Position numbers and translations under genes: made by a program
Part shown: piece after piece, positions 54,021 through 63,228 of the stretch
Numbering within the stretch: position 1 is the stretch's first letter
Layout of the letters: each line of letters opens with the position of its first letter
The notes under the pieces: generated by a model
The model's database searches: none
Told to the model about the DNA's origin: nothing
The model's input: the letters and a program-made list of their open reading frames with translations, nothing else
Source: Thermodesulfovibrio yellowstonii DSM 11347
GTDB lineage: Bacteria > Nitrospirota > Thermodesulfovibrionia > Thermodesulfovibrionales > Thermodesulfovibrionaceae
Assembly: GCF_000020985.1 (NCBI RefSeq)
Contig: NC_011296.1
Span: 1,292,001-1,356,000, forward strand
DNA length: 64,000 nt
Direction of reading: 5' to 3'

Positions 54021-54428
54021 TTACTTACCTCCTTTCTTTATGTTTTCTAAAAAAACATTTGCTGCAACAGTTATGGCTGTTTTTAAAGCACTACTTTTTA
54101 GTGAAAGCGAGCTTTTTACTTTTTCAACAGTTGTGACAAGTTCAGATACAATAAAGTTTAATTTTTCCACAGTTTTTGAAAGTTCTCTTATTTTATAAGT
54201 TACTTCATTCACATCCTCAACTGACTCTCTAACTCCATGAATAACCTTTTCAGCTTCATTAATAGTAGGATCTAATTTTGTCTTTGTAACATTAAGAAAC
54301 TCTTTAAAAGCATTAATGCCTCTTCTTAACTCAATTGCTACAACAATAAGAAAAATTAAAGCAGCTATTAAACTGAGTGTGGCAAGAAAATAACCAATGC
54401 TTAAGATAATTATCCATGTCTCATTCAT
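54021..54428 (-). CDS. DUF948 membrane protein
   Basis: 135 residues with one N-terminal transmembrane helix (about 5-30) and a long helical tail with repeated Val/Glu heptads. DUF948 proteins usually sit next to YtxH-like genes, as here. They may act as an envelope-associated coiled-coil pair. No catalytic motif. Confidence 0.78.
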   Translation of the reverse strand: MNETWIIILSIGYFLATLSLIAALIFLIVVAIELRRGINAFKEFLNVTKTKLDPTINEAEKVIHGVRESVEDVNEVTYKIRELSKTVEKLNFIVSELVTTVEKVKSSLSLKSSALKTAITVAANVFLENIKKGGK

Positions 54429-54467
54429 ATAAGCCTCCTTCTTTAAAAAAGGATAACATTTTAAATC

Positions 54468-55043
54468 TTATTGATGCAAATTATTGAACTGTTTTTTGGC
54501 ATGGAAAATTCTCTGAATTACAGTAGCCCAACTGAGAATTGTAAGAACTAATAATATCGGGAACAAAAGACCTGTTAAACACCCAAAGGCAAGAAAAATC
54601 AGCCGTTCAGGTCTCTCTATTATTCCCACATTACAGGATATTCCCAATCCTTCTGCCCTTGCTCTAACATAGGAAATCAAAAAAGAGGCTATCATACATA
54701 AAATTGTTAAATAAAGAGCAATATCATCATTGATATTAAAAAAGTGCCATGCTATACCAAGAAAAATAAATCCATCTGCAATTCTGTCAAGAGTTGAATC
54801 AAAAAGAGCTCCAAATTTTGTTGTCCTGCCATTAACCCTTGCAACTATTCCATCTATTAAATCAAATACACCACCTGCAAGGATAAGAATACCACCTAAA
54901 AAGAGATTGAAAGGGATTACAAAACCTGAAGAGGAAGTTATAATCATTCCGATAAAAGTAATAATATTTGGATTTACAGGAAAGGCTTTTGCTAAAGGTG
55001 AAAGGGGTTTATCTAAAAAATGGCTGAATTTCTCACTTAGCAA
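54468..55043 (-). CDS. CDP-alcohol phosphatidyltransferase, probable phosphatidylinositol-phosphate synthase
   Basis: 191-residue integral membrane enzyme with about six helices. The family motif D-x2-DG-x2-AR-x8-G-x3-D-x3-D is complete (DLIDGIVARVNG then GALFDSTLD). It begins at a TTG 1 nt after the ino1 stop. Adjacency to ino1 suggests that inositol-1-phosphate is the acceptor, giving phosphatidylinositol phosphate as in mycobacteria. A phosphatidylglycerol-phosphate role is possible, but the ino1 coupling favours inositol. Confidence 0.82.
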   Translation of the reverse strand: MLSEKFSHFLDKPLSPLAKAFPVNPNIITFIGMIITSSSGFVIPFNLFLGGILILAGGVFDLIDGIVARVNGRTTKFGALFDSTLDRIADGFIFLGIAWHFFNINDDIALYLTILCMIASFLISYVRARAEGLGISCNVGIIERPERLIFLAFGCLTGLLFPILLVLTILSWATVIQRIFHAKKQFNNLHQ

Positions 55044-55044
55044 G

Positions 55045-56142
55045 TTATCTTTCCCTCTTGCCTTCTATAAACTCCTCCACCATATTTCTTGCCACTTCAT
55101 CTGGATACTGAACTCTTGGATGCTTCATAAAATAGGCTGAAGGTGATATAAGTAATCCACCTATACCTCTATCAAGAGCTAATTTACAGCATCTTATAGC
55201 ATCAATAACAACACCTGCGCTATTAGGAGAATCCTCTACAGAAAGTCTGAGTTCAAGATTAATTGGAATGTTTCCAAAAATTTCACCCTCTATTCTTAAA
55301 AAGCATACTTTGTTATCATTCATCCATGGAATATAATCAGAAGGACCTATATGAATATGATCAGCAGTAATATCATGAGAAATTTGACTTGTTACTGCTT
55401 CTGTTTTAGAAATCTTTTTTGAAGCAAGTCTGCTACGATTTAGCATATTGAGAAAATCAGTATTTCCACCTACATTAAGCTGATAAGTATTTGTTATCCT
55501 TACCCCTCTATCCATACAAAGTTTTGTAAGAACTCTATGAACAATTGTGGCACCAATTTGGCTTTTTATATCATCTCCTATTATTGGAATATTTTTTTCT
55601 TCAAATTTCTTTATCCATTCATCATTTGATGCTATAAAGACAGGAATACAGTTAATAAATGCAACTCCTGCATCAAGGGCAGCCTGAGCATAAAAGCGAG
55701 TTGCCTCTTCTGAGCCAACAGGAAGATAGCTAATCATTATTTCTGCACCTGATTTTTTTAGGATATCTACTACATCTACAGGTTTGGCATCGGATGGGAT
55801 AAACCTCTTATCATCAGGGTAATCCCTCATATGTTCTGCAACTCCATCAAGTACAGGACCCATTGACACTCTGACAGAATAATCTGGCAGTTCTGAAAAA
55901 AATACTTTTGTGCAGTTAGGTTTAGCAAAGACAGCTTCTTTTAAAGGTTTATTTACTTTTCTTTTGTCTATATCAAAGGCAGCTACGATTTCTATATCTC
56001 CTGGTAGATATCCTCCAAGATTAAAATGCATTAAACCAGGAACCTGTTCTGGTGAATTATGCTTTTTATAATACTCAATTCCCTGGATGAGAGCACTTGC
56101 ACAATTTCCTATACCAACAATAGCAAGCTTTATTTTCCCCAT
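55045..56142 (-). CDS. ino1: myo-Inositol-1-phosphate synthase
   Basis: NAD-dependent cyclase that converts glucose-6-phosphate to inositol-1-phosphate, 365 residues from the ATG at 56142. An upstream TTG gives a longer form, but AAGGAG is spaced for the [43 protein letters not shown] and [14 protein letters not shown] resemble the short actinobacterial type rather than the long eukaryotic enzyme. It is coupled to the CDP-alcohol transferase. Confidence 0.92.
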   Translation of the reverse strand: MGKIKLAIVGIGNCASALIQGIEYYKKHNSPEQVPGLMHFNLGGYLPGDIEIVAAFDIDKRKVNKPLKEAVFAKPNCTKVFFSELPDYSVRVSMGPVLDGVAEHMRDYPDDKRFIPSDAKPVDVVDILKKSGAEIMISYLPVGSEEATRFYAQAALDAGVAFINCIPVFIASNDEWIKKFEEKNIPIIGDDIKSQIGATIVHRVLTKLCMDRGVRITNTYQLNVGGNTDFLNMLNRSRLASKKISKTEAVTSQISHDITADHIHIGPSDYIPWMNDNKVCFLRIEGEIFGNIPINLELRLSVEDSPNSAGVVIDAIRCCKLALDRGIGGLLISPSAYFMKHPRVQYPDEVARNMVEEFIEGKRER

Positions 56143-56217
56143 TAGCAACTCCTTGTTTTTTATCTGAAAAAATGCTAAAACAAAATTTTATAAACTAATA
56201 AATGCCTTTATGTCAAG

Positions 56218-56249
56218 CACTTTGATTTATTTTTAGTCAAATCAAAGTG
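56218..56249. repeat. 11-bp inverted repeat upstream of ino1
   Basis: CACTTTGATTT (56218-56228) and AAATCAAAGTG (56239-56249), perfect and separated by 10 nt. The centres are 21 nt apart, two helical turns, which suits a dimeric regulator. It lies 75-105 nt upstream of the ino1 start. A stem-loop is the alternative. Confidence 0.55.
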
Positions 56250-56431
56250 TTATAAAATGGAGTCAAGTTACGATAATGATAGATTTTTTATATGAATTTG
56301 GAAGCTAAAATTAAAGAAAATGCTCCCAAACTCTGTCCAGAGTATAAACGAAGGAGAAGTGAAAGGTCTGCAAAGAATTTCCACCGTTCTGAGAAGAAGA
56401 CTCATCGGCTTTGCTTAGGGTGGCAGCAAAA

Positions 56432-56558
56432 CTGTCATTCCGAACCGAGCGAAGCGAGCCCTGAGCCGTAGGCGAAGGGTCTGCGAGGAATCTCCACTTT
56501 CCGGAATGGAATAGTAGTAGAGATTCCTCGCACCCATTGAGGGTGCTCAGAATGACAG
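56432..56558. repeat. Palindromic TGTCATTC-type repeat element
   Basis: 127-nt element. The outer arms are CTGTCATTC (56432-56440) and GAATGACAG (56550-56558). The inner arms are GCGAGGAATCTC (56483-56494) and GAGATTCCTCGC (56520-56531). It contains CGAGCGAAGCGAGC. Elements reading TGTCATTCTGAGCGAAGCGAAG..ATCTC are dispersed repeats in many bacteria. It is probably one copy of a family in this genome. Confidence 0.75.
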
Positions 56559-56729
56559 CGAAAGGCTGAAAAGGAGCAATGCCCTCGGAAAAACCCTTTC
56601 GGGACAGATTACAAGGGGTTTTAATCTCCTCTCGGAATTACAGTTAGTGATTAAAGAACCTTTGTAATTTCAAAATAAATTTCTCTTGTTGATTAAATTT
56701 AGCTATTGATTTTACAATATTTTTTGAGC

Positions 56730-57635
56730 ATGACAAATACTCAATTTTATATAACCAATTTTTTAAATCACATAAAGCTCCAGAAAGGGGATTCTTCTCA
56801 TACTCTTAGAGCATATAAAAATGATCTGGAAGAGTTTTTCAATTTTGCTAAAGTTGAGCCTGAAAAAGTTGAGCCTATAGTTATCAGAGGGTTTATTTCA
56901 GAGCAAATCCTAAAAGGCAAATCAAAAACAACAGTAGCGAGAAAACTTTCCACTTTAAGGTCTTTTTTTTCCTATCTTTATTCAGAAGGATTTATAAAAA
57001 TCAATCCTGCAAGAGTAGTGTCTTCTGTGAAGATAAAAAGAGCCCTACCCAAATTTCTTACTGTTGATGATGCTTTTAAACTTGTGGAAGCACCTTCTGA
57101 AGATAAATTTACTGTTCAAAGAGACAAAGCAATTCTTGAACTTTTTTATAGCAGTGGTATTAGAGTAAGTGAACTTTGCGGATTAAATCTTGAAGATTTA
57201 GATTTAAAGGAAGGACTAATAAAAGTAAGAGGAAAGGGTAAAAAAGAAAGAATTGTTCCAGTAGGGCAAAAAGCAAAGGAAGCTTTAAAGAAATATCTTG
57301 CCATAAGGCAAATACTCAGGATTAAAAAAAAGCTTTCCTTAGATGAAACTCCTCTGTTTATAAATAATAGAGGTCAGAGAATTTCTGATAGACAGGTAAG
57401 AAGGATTGTTGAAAAATATGCAAAATTTATAGGAGTTCTTGAGAAAATAGGCCCTCACACTCTCAGACACACCTTTGCAAGTCATCTTCTTATGGAAGGA
57501 GCTGATTTGAGAGTTATTCAGGAACTGCTCGGACATGCATCTCTTTCAACAACTCAAATTTACACACATGTTGATTTAAAACATTTAATAGAAGTTTATG
57601 ATAAATCTCACCCACTTTCAAAGGAGGATGAATAA
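56730..57635 (+). CDS. xerC: Tyrosine recombinase XerC/XerD
   Basis: 301-residue site-specific recombinase from the ATG at 56730 ([12 protein letters not shown]); a TTG 24 nt upstream is less likely. The catalytic set is complete: R145 (SSGIRVSEL), H243 and R246 ([12 protein letters not shown]), H269 ([13 protein letters not shown]) and nucleophile Y278. It is followed by hslVU, the codV-clpQY order known from Bacillus. It resolves chromosome dimers at dif. Confidence 0.92.
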   Translation: MTNTQFYITNFLNHIKLQKGDSSHTLRAYKNDLEEFFNFAKVEPEKVEPIVIRGFISEQILKGKSKTTVARKLSTLRSFFSYLYSEGFIKINPARVVSSVKIKRALPKFLTVDDAFKLVEAPSEDKFTVQRDKAILELFYSSGIRVSELCGLNLEDLDLKEGLIKVRGKGKKERIVPVGQKAKEALKKYLAIRQILRIKKKLSLDETPLFINNRGQRISDRQVRRIVEKYAKFIGVLEKIGPHTLRHTFASHLLMEGADLRVIQELLGHASLSTTQIYTHVDLKHLIEVYDKSHPLSKEDE

Positions 57636-58168
57636 TGGATTTTCATGGTACAACTGTTTTATGCGTAAAAAGAAATGATTCAGTGATAATAGCCTCTGAT
57701 GGGCAGGTTACAATGGGAAATACAGTTCTTAAACATAACGCAAAAAAAATAAGAAAACTTTATAATGGTCAAGTGCTTACAGGTTTTGCTGGTTCTACAG
57801 CAGATGCTTTTACACTTTTTGAAAGATTTGAAGGAAAACTTGAAACTTACAAAGGGAATCTATTAAGAGCTGCTGTTGAACTTGCCAAAGACTGGAGAAC
57901 TGACAAAATTTTAAGAAGACTTGAAGCATTGCTGATTGTTGCAGATAAAGAACATATTTTAATTATTTCTGGAAATGGTGATGTTATTGAACCTGAAGAC
58001 CAGGTTGCTGCAATAGGTTCAGGAGGACCTTTTGCCTTTGCAGCAGCAAAAGCATTATATGATAATACTGAACTTCCAGCAAAAGAAATCGCTATAAAAG
58101 CAATGGAAATAGCATCAAAAATATGTATCTACACAAATAACATAATAATTACGGAGGAATTAAGCTGA
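57635..58168 (+). CDS. hslV: ATP-dependent protease subunit HslV (ClpQ)
   Basis: 177-residue proteasome-like peptidase. After removal of the MDFHG leader, T6 becomes the catalytic N-terminal threonine (TTVLCVKR). SDGQVTMGN and the Gly-rich [18 protein letters not shown] follow. The ATG shares 1 nt with the xerC stop (TAATG) and the stop shares 1 nt with hslU. Confidence 0.96.
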
Positions 58169-59505
58169 TGGAAAATCTTACTCCCAAGAAAATTGTTGAA
58201 GAACTTGATAAATTCATCATAGGTCAAGAAAGTGCTAAAAAAGCTGTTGCAATAGCTTTAAGAAACAGATTTCGTAGACAACTTCTTCCAAAGGAACTAA
58301 GAGATGAGATACTTCCCAAGAATATATTAATGATAGGTCCGACAGGAGTTGGAAAAACAGAAATCGCAAGAAGGCTTGCAAGACTTGTAAATGCACCTTT
58401 TGTCAAGGTTGAAGCATCAAAATTTACAGAAGTGGGATATGTGGGCAGGGATGTAGAATCCATAATAAGAGACCTTACAGAAGTTGCAATGAATATGGTT
58501 AAACAGGAACATACTGAAAGAGTTCAGGAAAAGGCAAGACAGCTTGCTGAAGAAAGAGTTCTTGACATACTTCTACCTCAACCAAGATATACAAGGGATA
58601 TGAATGAAGCAGAGGAAAGAACACGATATAAAGAAACAAGAGAGAAACTCAGAAAACAACTCAGAGAAGGCATACTTGATGAAAGATACATTGAGATTGA
58701 TTTAAAGGAAAAAGTTGTGCCTTTTGGCATTATCTCTAATGTAGCAATGGAAGAAATAGAGATAAATCTTAAAGAAATGCTTGGAAGTTTTTTGCCAGAA
58801 AAAGTAAAAAGAAAAAAAGTAAAAATTCCAGAGGCTATTCAGTTATTTACACAAGAAGAAGCAAATAAATTGATTGATATGGAAAAGGTAACAAAAGAAG
58901 CCATTGAGAGAGTAGAGCAAACAGGAATTGTTTTCATAGATGAGATTGATAAAATTGCATCTCGTGGTAGTTCCTACGGACCTGATGTATCTCGTGAAGG
59001 AGTTCAAAGAGACTTACTTCCAATTGTAGAGGGTTCAACTGTTACAACAAAGTATGGTCCTGTAAAAACAGACCATATTCTTTTTATTGCTGCAGGAGCT
59101 TTCCATGTGGCAAAACCTTCTGATTTGATACCTGAGCTTCAGGGTAGATTTCCTATTAGAGTTGAACTTAATTCTCTTGGCAAGGAAGAATTTGTAAGAA
59201 TTCTTACAGAACCTGACAATGCACTCATAAAGCAGTATATTGCTCTTTTAGCAACAGAAGATGTTTATCTTGAGTTCACACAGGATGGAATAGAAGAGAT
59301 TGCGGATATATCTCAACAGGTAAATGAAAAAACAGAAAACATTGGTGCAAGAAGGCTACACACAGTAATGGAAAAACTTCTTGAAGACATCTCATTTAAT
59401 GCTTCAGAGTTAAAGGGGCAGAAAATAACAATTGATGCTAAGTTTGTAAGAGAAAAATTGAGCGAAATAATAAAAAGTGAAGACCTTAGCAGATACATTC
59501 TTTAG
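58168..59505 (+). CDS. hslU: HslU (ClpY) unfoldase ATPase
   Basis: 445-residue AAA+ protein that unfolds substrates for HslV. Walker [10 protein letters not shown] is near 50, followed by the HslU-specific insertion (intermediate domain) at about 110-240. Walker B is [10 protein letters not shown], and the C-terminal end RYIL docks into HslV. Length is normal. It shares its first base with the hslV stop. Confidence 0.97.
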
Positions 59506-60193
59506 ACTTGAGGCTAAAGGTGTAAGGCTTAAGATAATTAGCTTATGTATGTTGCTGATAATTTCCTGTGCTCCTGTAAAAAAACCTCCTTCAGTTGAAT
59601 ATGCTCCGACAGAAGCACGGAAAGGTGTTGCTTCATGGTATGGACCCGATTTTCATGGAAGACCAACAGCCTCAGGAGAAATTTACAACATGTATGATTA
59701 TACCTGTGCTCACAGAGAATATCCTTTTGGAACCAAACTAAAAGTTGTGAATCTTCAAAATGGTAAGAATGTTACATGCACAGTAAATGACAGAGGACCA
59801 TTTGTCTCTGGAAGAGACCTTGATTTATCATATGCCTCAGCAAAAAAGATTGATTTAATAGGTCCAGGAACAGCAGAGGTTTTAATGGAACCAGTTGGAA
59901 GGGATATGAATTATGTAAAATATGTAAGATATACTCCTCTATCTGGAGCATTAACAATACAGGTAGGTGCTTTTAAAGAAATTGACAATGCATTACGATT
60001 AAAACAAGCTTTAAGTTTTAAATATCAGAATGTTTACATAAATAAATCAAATATAAAAGGAGAGATTTTTTACAGAGTTAGAGTTGGAAAGTTTACAAAC
60101 TATGACGAAGCCTTCAATTTAGCTAAATCAATGGGACAGGAAGGATACAAAGTAATAATTACAAATTTTGTTGGAGGGAAAGATGAAATTTAG
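59477..60193 (+). CDS. rlpA: RlpA-like septal lytic transglycosylase lipoprotein with SPOR domain
   Basis: 238 residues. A lipobox (LLIISC, C31) is followed by the double-psi beta-barrel domain ([35 protein letters not shown]) and a C-terminal SPOR domain (about 160-235) that binds denuded glycan at the division site. The GTG at 59477 overlaps hslU by 29 nt and gives an unusually long n-region; a shorter start has no good codon. Confidence 0.85.
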
Positions 60194-60773
60194 TTTTGAA
60201 GATGTCATAAAGTTTCATGGTCATAGTTGTCCTGGTCTTGCACTTGGTTATAAAGTTGCAGTAACAGCGATTGAAGAACTCGGATTGAATGAAAGAGCTC
60301 ATGATGAAGAACTTGTATGTATTGTTGAAAATGACTCATGTGCTGTAGATGCTATTCAGGTGATCACAGGATGCACCTTTGGCAAGGGAAATTTGATATT
60401 CAGGGATTATGGTAAACAGGTATACACATTTTTTAATAGAAAAGACAATAAAGTAGTAAGACTTTCAGTTGACTTTGAGTTTAAAGAATCTGAGAAAGAA
60501 AAAACACTGTGGCAAAGATTTATGCAAGGAGATAGATCACGAGAGATTGTTGAATTTATAGAAAAAAGAAAGGCTCAAAAAATAAACCAGATATTAAAAG
60601 CTAAAAAAGATGAAATTTTAAAGATAACCTATCCCCAAATAATACCACCAAAAGAAGCAAGAATATTTAAAAGTCTCAAATGTGAAAACTGCGGAGAAAA
60701 AGTAGCAGAAGTAAAAGCACGTTTACTAAAAGGTAAAATACTATGCATTCCTTGTTTTGAGGAACTTCTATGA
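60183..60773 (+). CDS. FmdE-family protein with C-terminal zinc ribbon
   Basis: 196-residue cytosolic protein. The N-terminal FmdE domain shows FHGHSCPGLALGYK and ENDSCAVDAIQVITGCTFGKGNL, with cysteines and histidine that could bind a metal. A C-terminal CENC..CIPC zinc ribbon follows. FmdE is named after a formylmethanofuran dehydrogenase subunit; many bacterial homologues exist without that enzyme, and their role is unknown. Start MKFSFEDV follows GGAGGG and overlaps rlpA by 11 nt. Confidence 0.82.
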   Translation: MKFSFEDVIKFHGHSCPGLALGYKVAVTAIEELGLNERAHDEELVCIVENDSCAVDAIQVITGCTFGKGNLIFRDYGKQVYTFFNRKDNKVVRLSVDFEFKESEKEKTLWQRFMQGDRSREIVEFIEKRKAQKINQILKAKKDEILKITYPQIIPPKEARIFKSLKCENCGEKVAEVKARLLKGKILCIPCFEELL

Positions 60774-61939
60774 GTGAAATTGAAATTACCCTTACAGGAA
60801 TTGCCCATCTTGGTGAGGCTATTGGGAAACATAATGGTAAAGTAGTCTTTGTGCCATATGCTATCCCTGGTGAAACGGTTAAAGCAAAAATAATAAAAGA
60901 CGAAAAAGATTACTGCAGAGCAGAAATATTAGATATTATTGAGCCTTCCTTTTTTAGAGAAAATCCCTCTTGTAAATTATTTGGTATTTGTGGTGGATGC
61001 AGCTTTCAACATGTTGCATATAGTTATCAAATAAAGCTCAAAGAAATAGTTGTTATGGAGCAACTAAAAAGAATTGGAGGTTTTGAAAATCCTGAAGACT
61101 TCACAAATCTTACCTTAAAAGCTGAAAGCCCTTATAACTATCGTAACAGAGCAGATTTTTCAATAAACAGACAAAATCTTTTAGGATTTAAAATCAGAGG
61201 TACTCATAAATTTCTTCATGTAGAATGCTGTCACATAATGCATGATAAGATAAATAAAATGCTTTCACTTCTTCAAGGCAAAAAGCCAAAAAGAAAAAGC
61301 CACAACATAACAATAAGATACGGGATAAATACAGGCACATGGCTAATTCAACCAGAAATGGATACAGTAGAAATAGAAACAGGTCAAAAATTTTATTATG
61401 AAAGACTTCTTGGAAAAGATTTTATAATATCTGCACCTTCATTTTTTCAGGTTAATACTTATCAGGCAGAAAAACTAATTCAAACTGTCTTAAACTACAT
61501 AACACAAGAAGATAAAACAGTTATAGATGCCTATGCAGGAGTAGGAACATTTACAGTATTTTTAGCTCAAAAAGCAGAAAAGGTAATTGCAATTGAAGAA
61601 AGCCGCTCTGCATACAAAGATGCGCAGATAAATATAAAAAATTTTGATAACATCACCTATTTATGCAAAAAAACAGAAGAAGCACTTTTTGAATCAAAAA
61701 TAAATGGTGATGCAATAGTCATTGACCCACCAAGAGTAGGCTGTATGAAAGAAGTTTTGCAGGCAATAGCAGAAAAAAAGATTAAAAAAGTAATTTATGT
61801 TTCCTGTGAGCCTTCAACACTTGCAAGAGACTTAAAATATCTAAAGGAAATGGGATATAAACTCAAAGAAATTCAACCTGTTGATATGTTTCCCCAGACA
61901 TATCATATTGAAAATGTAGCTTTAATGATACTTGAATAA
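60770..61939 (+). CDS. RlmD/TrmA-type RNA uracil-5-methyltransferase
   Basis: 389-residue SAM-dependent enzyme making 5-methyluridine in rRNA or tRNA. An N-terminal TRAM-like domain precedes a [4Fe-4S] site formed by C68, C74, C77 and one of C153/C154 (CKLFGICGGC). The SAM site is DAYAGVGTFT (253-262) and the catalytic nucleophile is C346 (YVSCEPSTLARDL), followed by IENVALMIL. The exact target nucleotide cannot be told from sequence alone. Confidence 0.9.
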   Translation: MSEIEITLTGIAHLGEAIGKHNGKVVFVPYAIPGETVKAKIIKDEKDYCRAEILDIIEPSFFRENPSCKLFGICGGCSFQHVAYSYQIKLKEIVVMEQLKRIGGFENPEDFTNLTLKAESPYNYRNRADFSINRQNLLGFKIRGTHKFLHVECCHIMHDKINKMLSLLQGKKPKRKSHNITIRYGINTGTWLIQPEMDTVEIETGQKFYYERLLGKDFIISAPSFFQVNTYQAEKLIQTVLNYITQEDKTVIDAYAGVGTFTVFLAQKAEKVIAIEESRSAYKDAQINIKNFDNITYLCKKTEEALFESKINGDAIVIDPPRVGCMKEVLQAIAEKKIKKVIYVSCEPSTLARDLKYLKEMGYKLKEIQPVDMFPQTYHIENVALMILE

Positions 61940-61954
61940 AAAAGGAGGGCAAAA

Positions 61955-62290
61955 ATGGCATTAAAAATCAATTTAAACGAAGTTCAGATGAAACCACATC
62001 CTAAATTTGAAGGAGTTAAGGTTGGTTATGTTATTACAAAAGAAAAACATCCTGAATTAAGTATTATAATTCTTGAGCTTGACTCAGGAGTTGAAATCCC
62101 TTTACATACTCATGAAAAAGAAGTTGACAGCATATTTATAATTGAAGGTGAAGGAGAAATGTATATGGCAGACAGCTGGCAAACAGTAAAAAAAGATGAT
62201 ATTATAGCCATCGCAAGCAAAGAACTTCATGGATTAAAAGCAAAAAAACCTCTAAAATGCTATGTAGTTCATGCCCCGGCTTTATGGTAA
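61955..62290 (+). CDS. Small cupin-domain protein
   Basis: 111 residues, one cupin barrel. The motif G-x5-HxH is partly conserved (GVEIPLHTHEKEVDSIFIIEGEGEM), with a second H in SKELHGLKA, so a metal site is likely. AAGGAGG precedes the ATG. It may be an oxygenase, isomerase or sensor; I cannot tell. Confidence 0.82.
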   Translation: MALKINLNEVQMKPHPKFEGVKVGYVITKEKHPELSIIILELDSGVEIPLHTHEKEVDSIFIIEGEGEMYMADSWQTVKKDDIIAIASKELHGLKAKKPLKCYVVHAPALW

Positions 62291-62406
62291 AAACTATGGA
62301 AACTTGAAAATTTGTAAGATAACATCTTTAATTTTTCAAAAAGTCCTGAATTACCATATTACTACATCTTTTTTTCTCACTTTAAATAATACTTACAGCT
62401 TACAAT

Positions 62407-62444
62407 ATTCTGAGGCGGAGGGGATTTATCGCTCCGTTCTGAAT
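62407..62444. repeat. Imperfect hairpin in the cupin-regulator spacer
   Basis: ATTC-N5-CGGAG (62407-62420) and CTCCG-N4-GAAT (62432-62444) can pair with mismatches around an 11-nt loop. It is GC-rich against an AT-rich 254-nt spacer that otherwise holds nothing I recognise. CTTGTA/TACAAG near 62500-62520 could form a weak terminator for the regulator gene. Confidence 0.35.
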
Positions 62445-62544
62445 GATAGAAAAGGAAGACAAGAAATAACAGATAAAGATAAATGAAAAATATCAGACTT
62501 GTAGTTTATTAATTTACAAGAAATTATTTGAGCAGTCTTATATA

Positions 62545-63228
62545 TTATTGAAAAAGTTCAAATTTATAGCCTGCACCGTATACAGAATATATCACTTCTT
62601 TTTCAGGACTTATTTCTTTAATTTTTTTCCGTAACTTTTTTATATGACTATCAATTGTTCTGTCACTTACAATTCTGTTATCGGGGTACATTATATCCAT
62701 AAGTTGACTGCGAGTAAAAACTCTACCAGGATTAGAAATAAGAATTTTTAAGAGCCTAAATTCAACAGTTGTAAGATGAAGTTCTTGACCATTAAGAAAG
62801 GCTTTTAAACTATTCTCATCAAGGTAAAACCCTGAAGGAAAGCTGATTGCTTTGTCATCTTTAAAATTCATACGGCGGAATATAGCTTTTACTCTTGCAA
62901 TTAATTCTCTCGGACTGAAAGGCTTACATATATAATCATCAGCACCTAATTCAAGACCAACAATTCTATCCACTTCCTCAATTCTTGCTGTTACCATAAT
63001 AATAGGGATAGTAGAAAATGAACGTATTTCCCTGCATATTTCAAATCCGTCTTTGTTAGGAAGCATGACATCAAGAATAATCAGATCAGGGCAGTTTTCC
63101 TTTGTCCATTGTATAACTCTTGCACCATCATCAAGCCAAAAAGCTTCAAATCCTGAGGCTTTTAAATAGTCTATTAAAAGATTTGCAAGCTTAGGCTCAT
63201 CTTCTACAACTAAGATTTTCTTTTTCAT
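62545..63228 (-). CDS. OmpR-family response regulator
   Basis: 227 residues with a receiver (acceptor D in LIILDVMLP near 53, K in CKPF) and a C-terminal winged helix (about 130-225, RLLKILISNPGRVFTRSQL). It pairs with the kinase that overlaps it by 4 nt. Resembles BaeR-type regulators. Target genes unknown. Confidence 0.93.
   Translation of the reverse strand: MKKKILVVEDEPKLANLLIDYLKASGFEAFWLDDGARVIQWTKENCPDLIILDVMLPNKDGFEICREIRSFSTIPIIMVTARIEEVDRIVGLELGADDYICKPFSPRELIARVKAIFRRMNFKDDKAISFPSGFYLDENSLKAFLNGQELHLTTVEFRLLKILISNPGRVFTRSQLMDIMYPDNRIVSDRTIDSHIKKLRKKIKEISPEKEVIYSVYGAGYKFELFQ

Larger units (their letters stand above)
56143..56729. other. Long intergenic region with palindromic repeats
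   Basis: About 590 nt between ino1 (leftward) and xerC (rightward). It contains the two repeats listed separately. In 56580-56630 there is AAAACCC/GGGTTTT pairing within a GC-richer stretch. I found no convincing protein gene. GC content of the central 56320-56640 part is visibly higher than the surrounding DNA, suggesting an acquired or repeat-derived segment. Confidence 0.6.
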
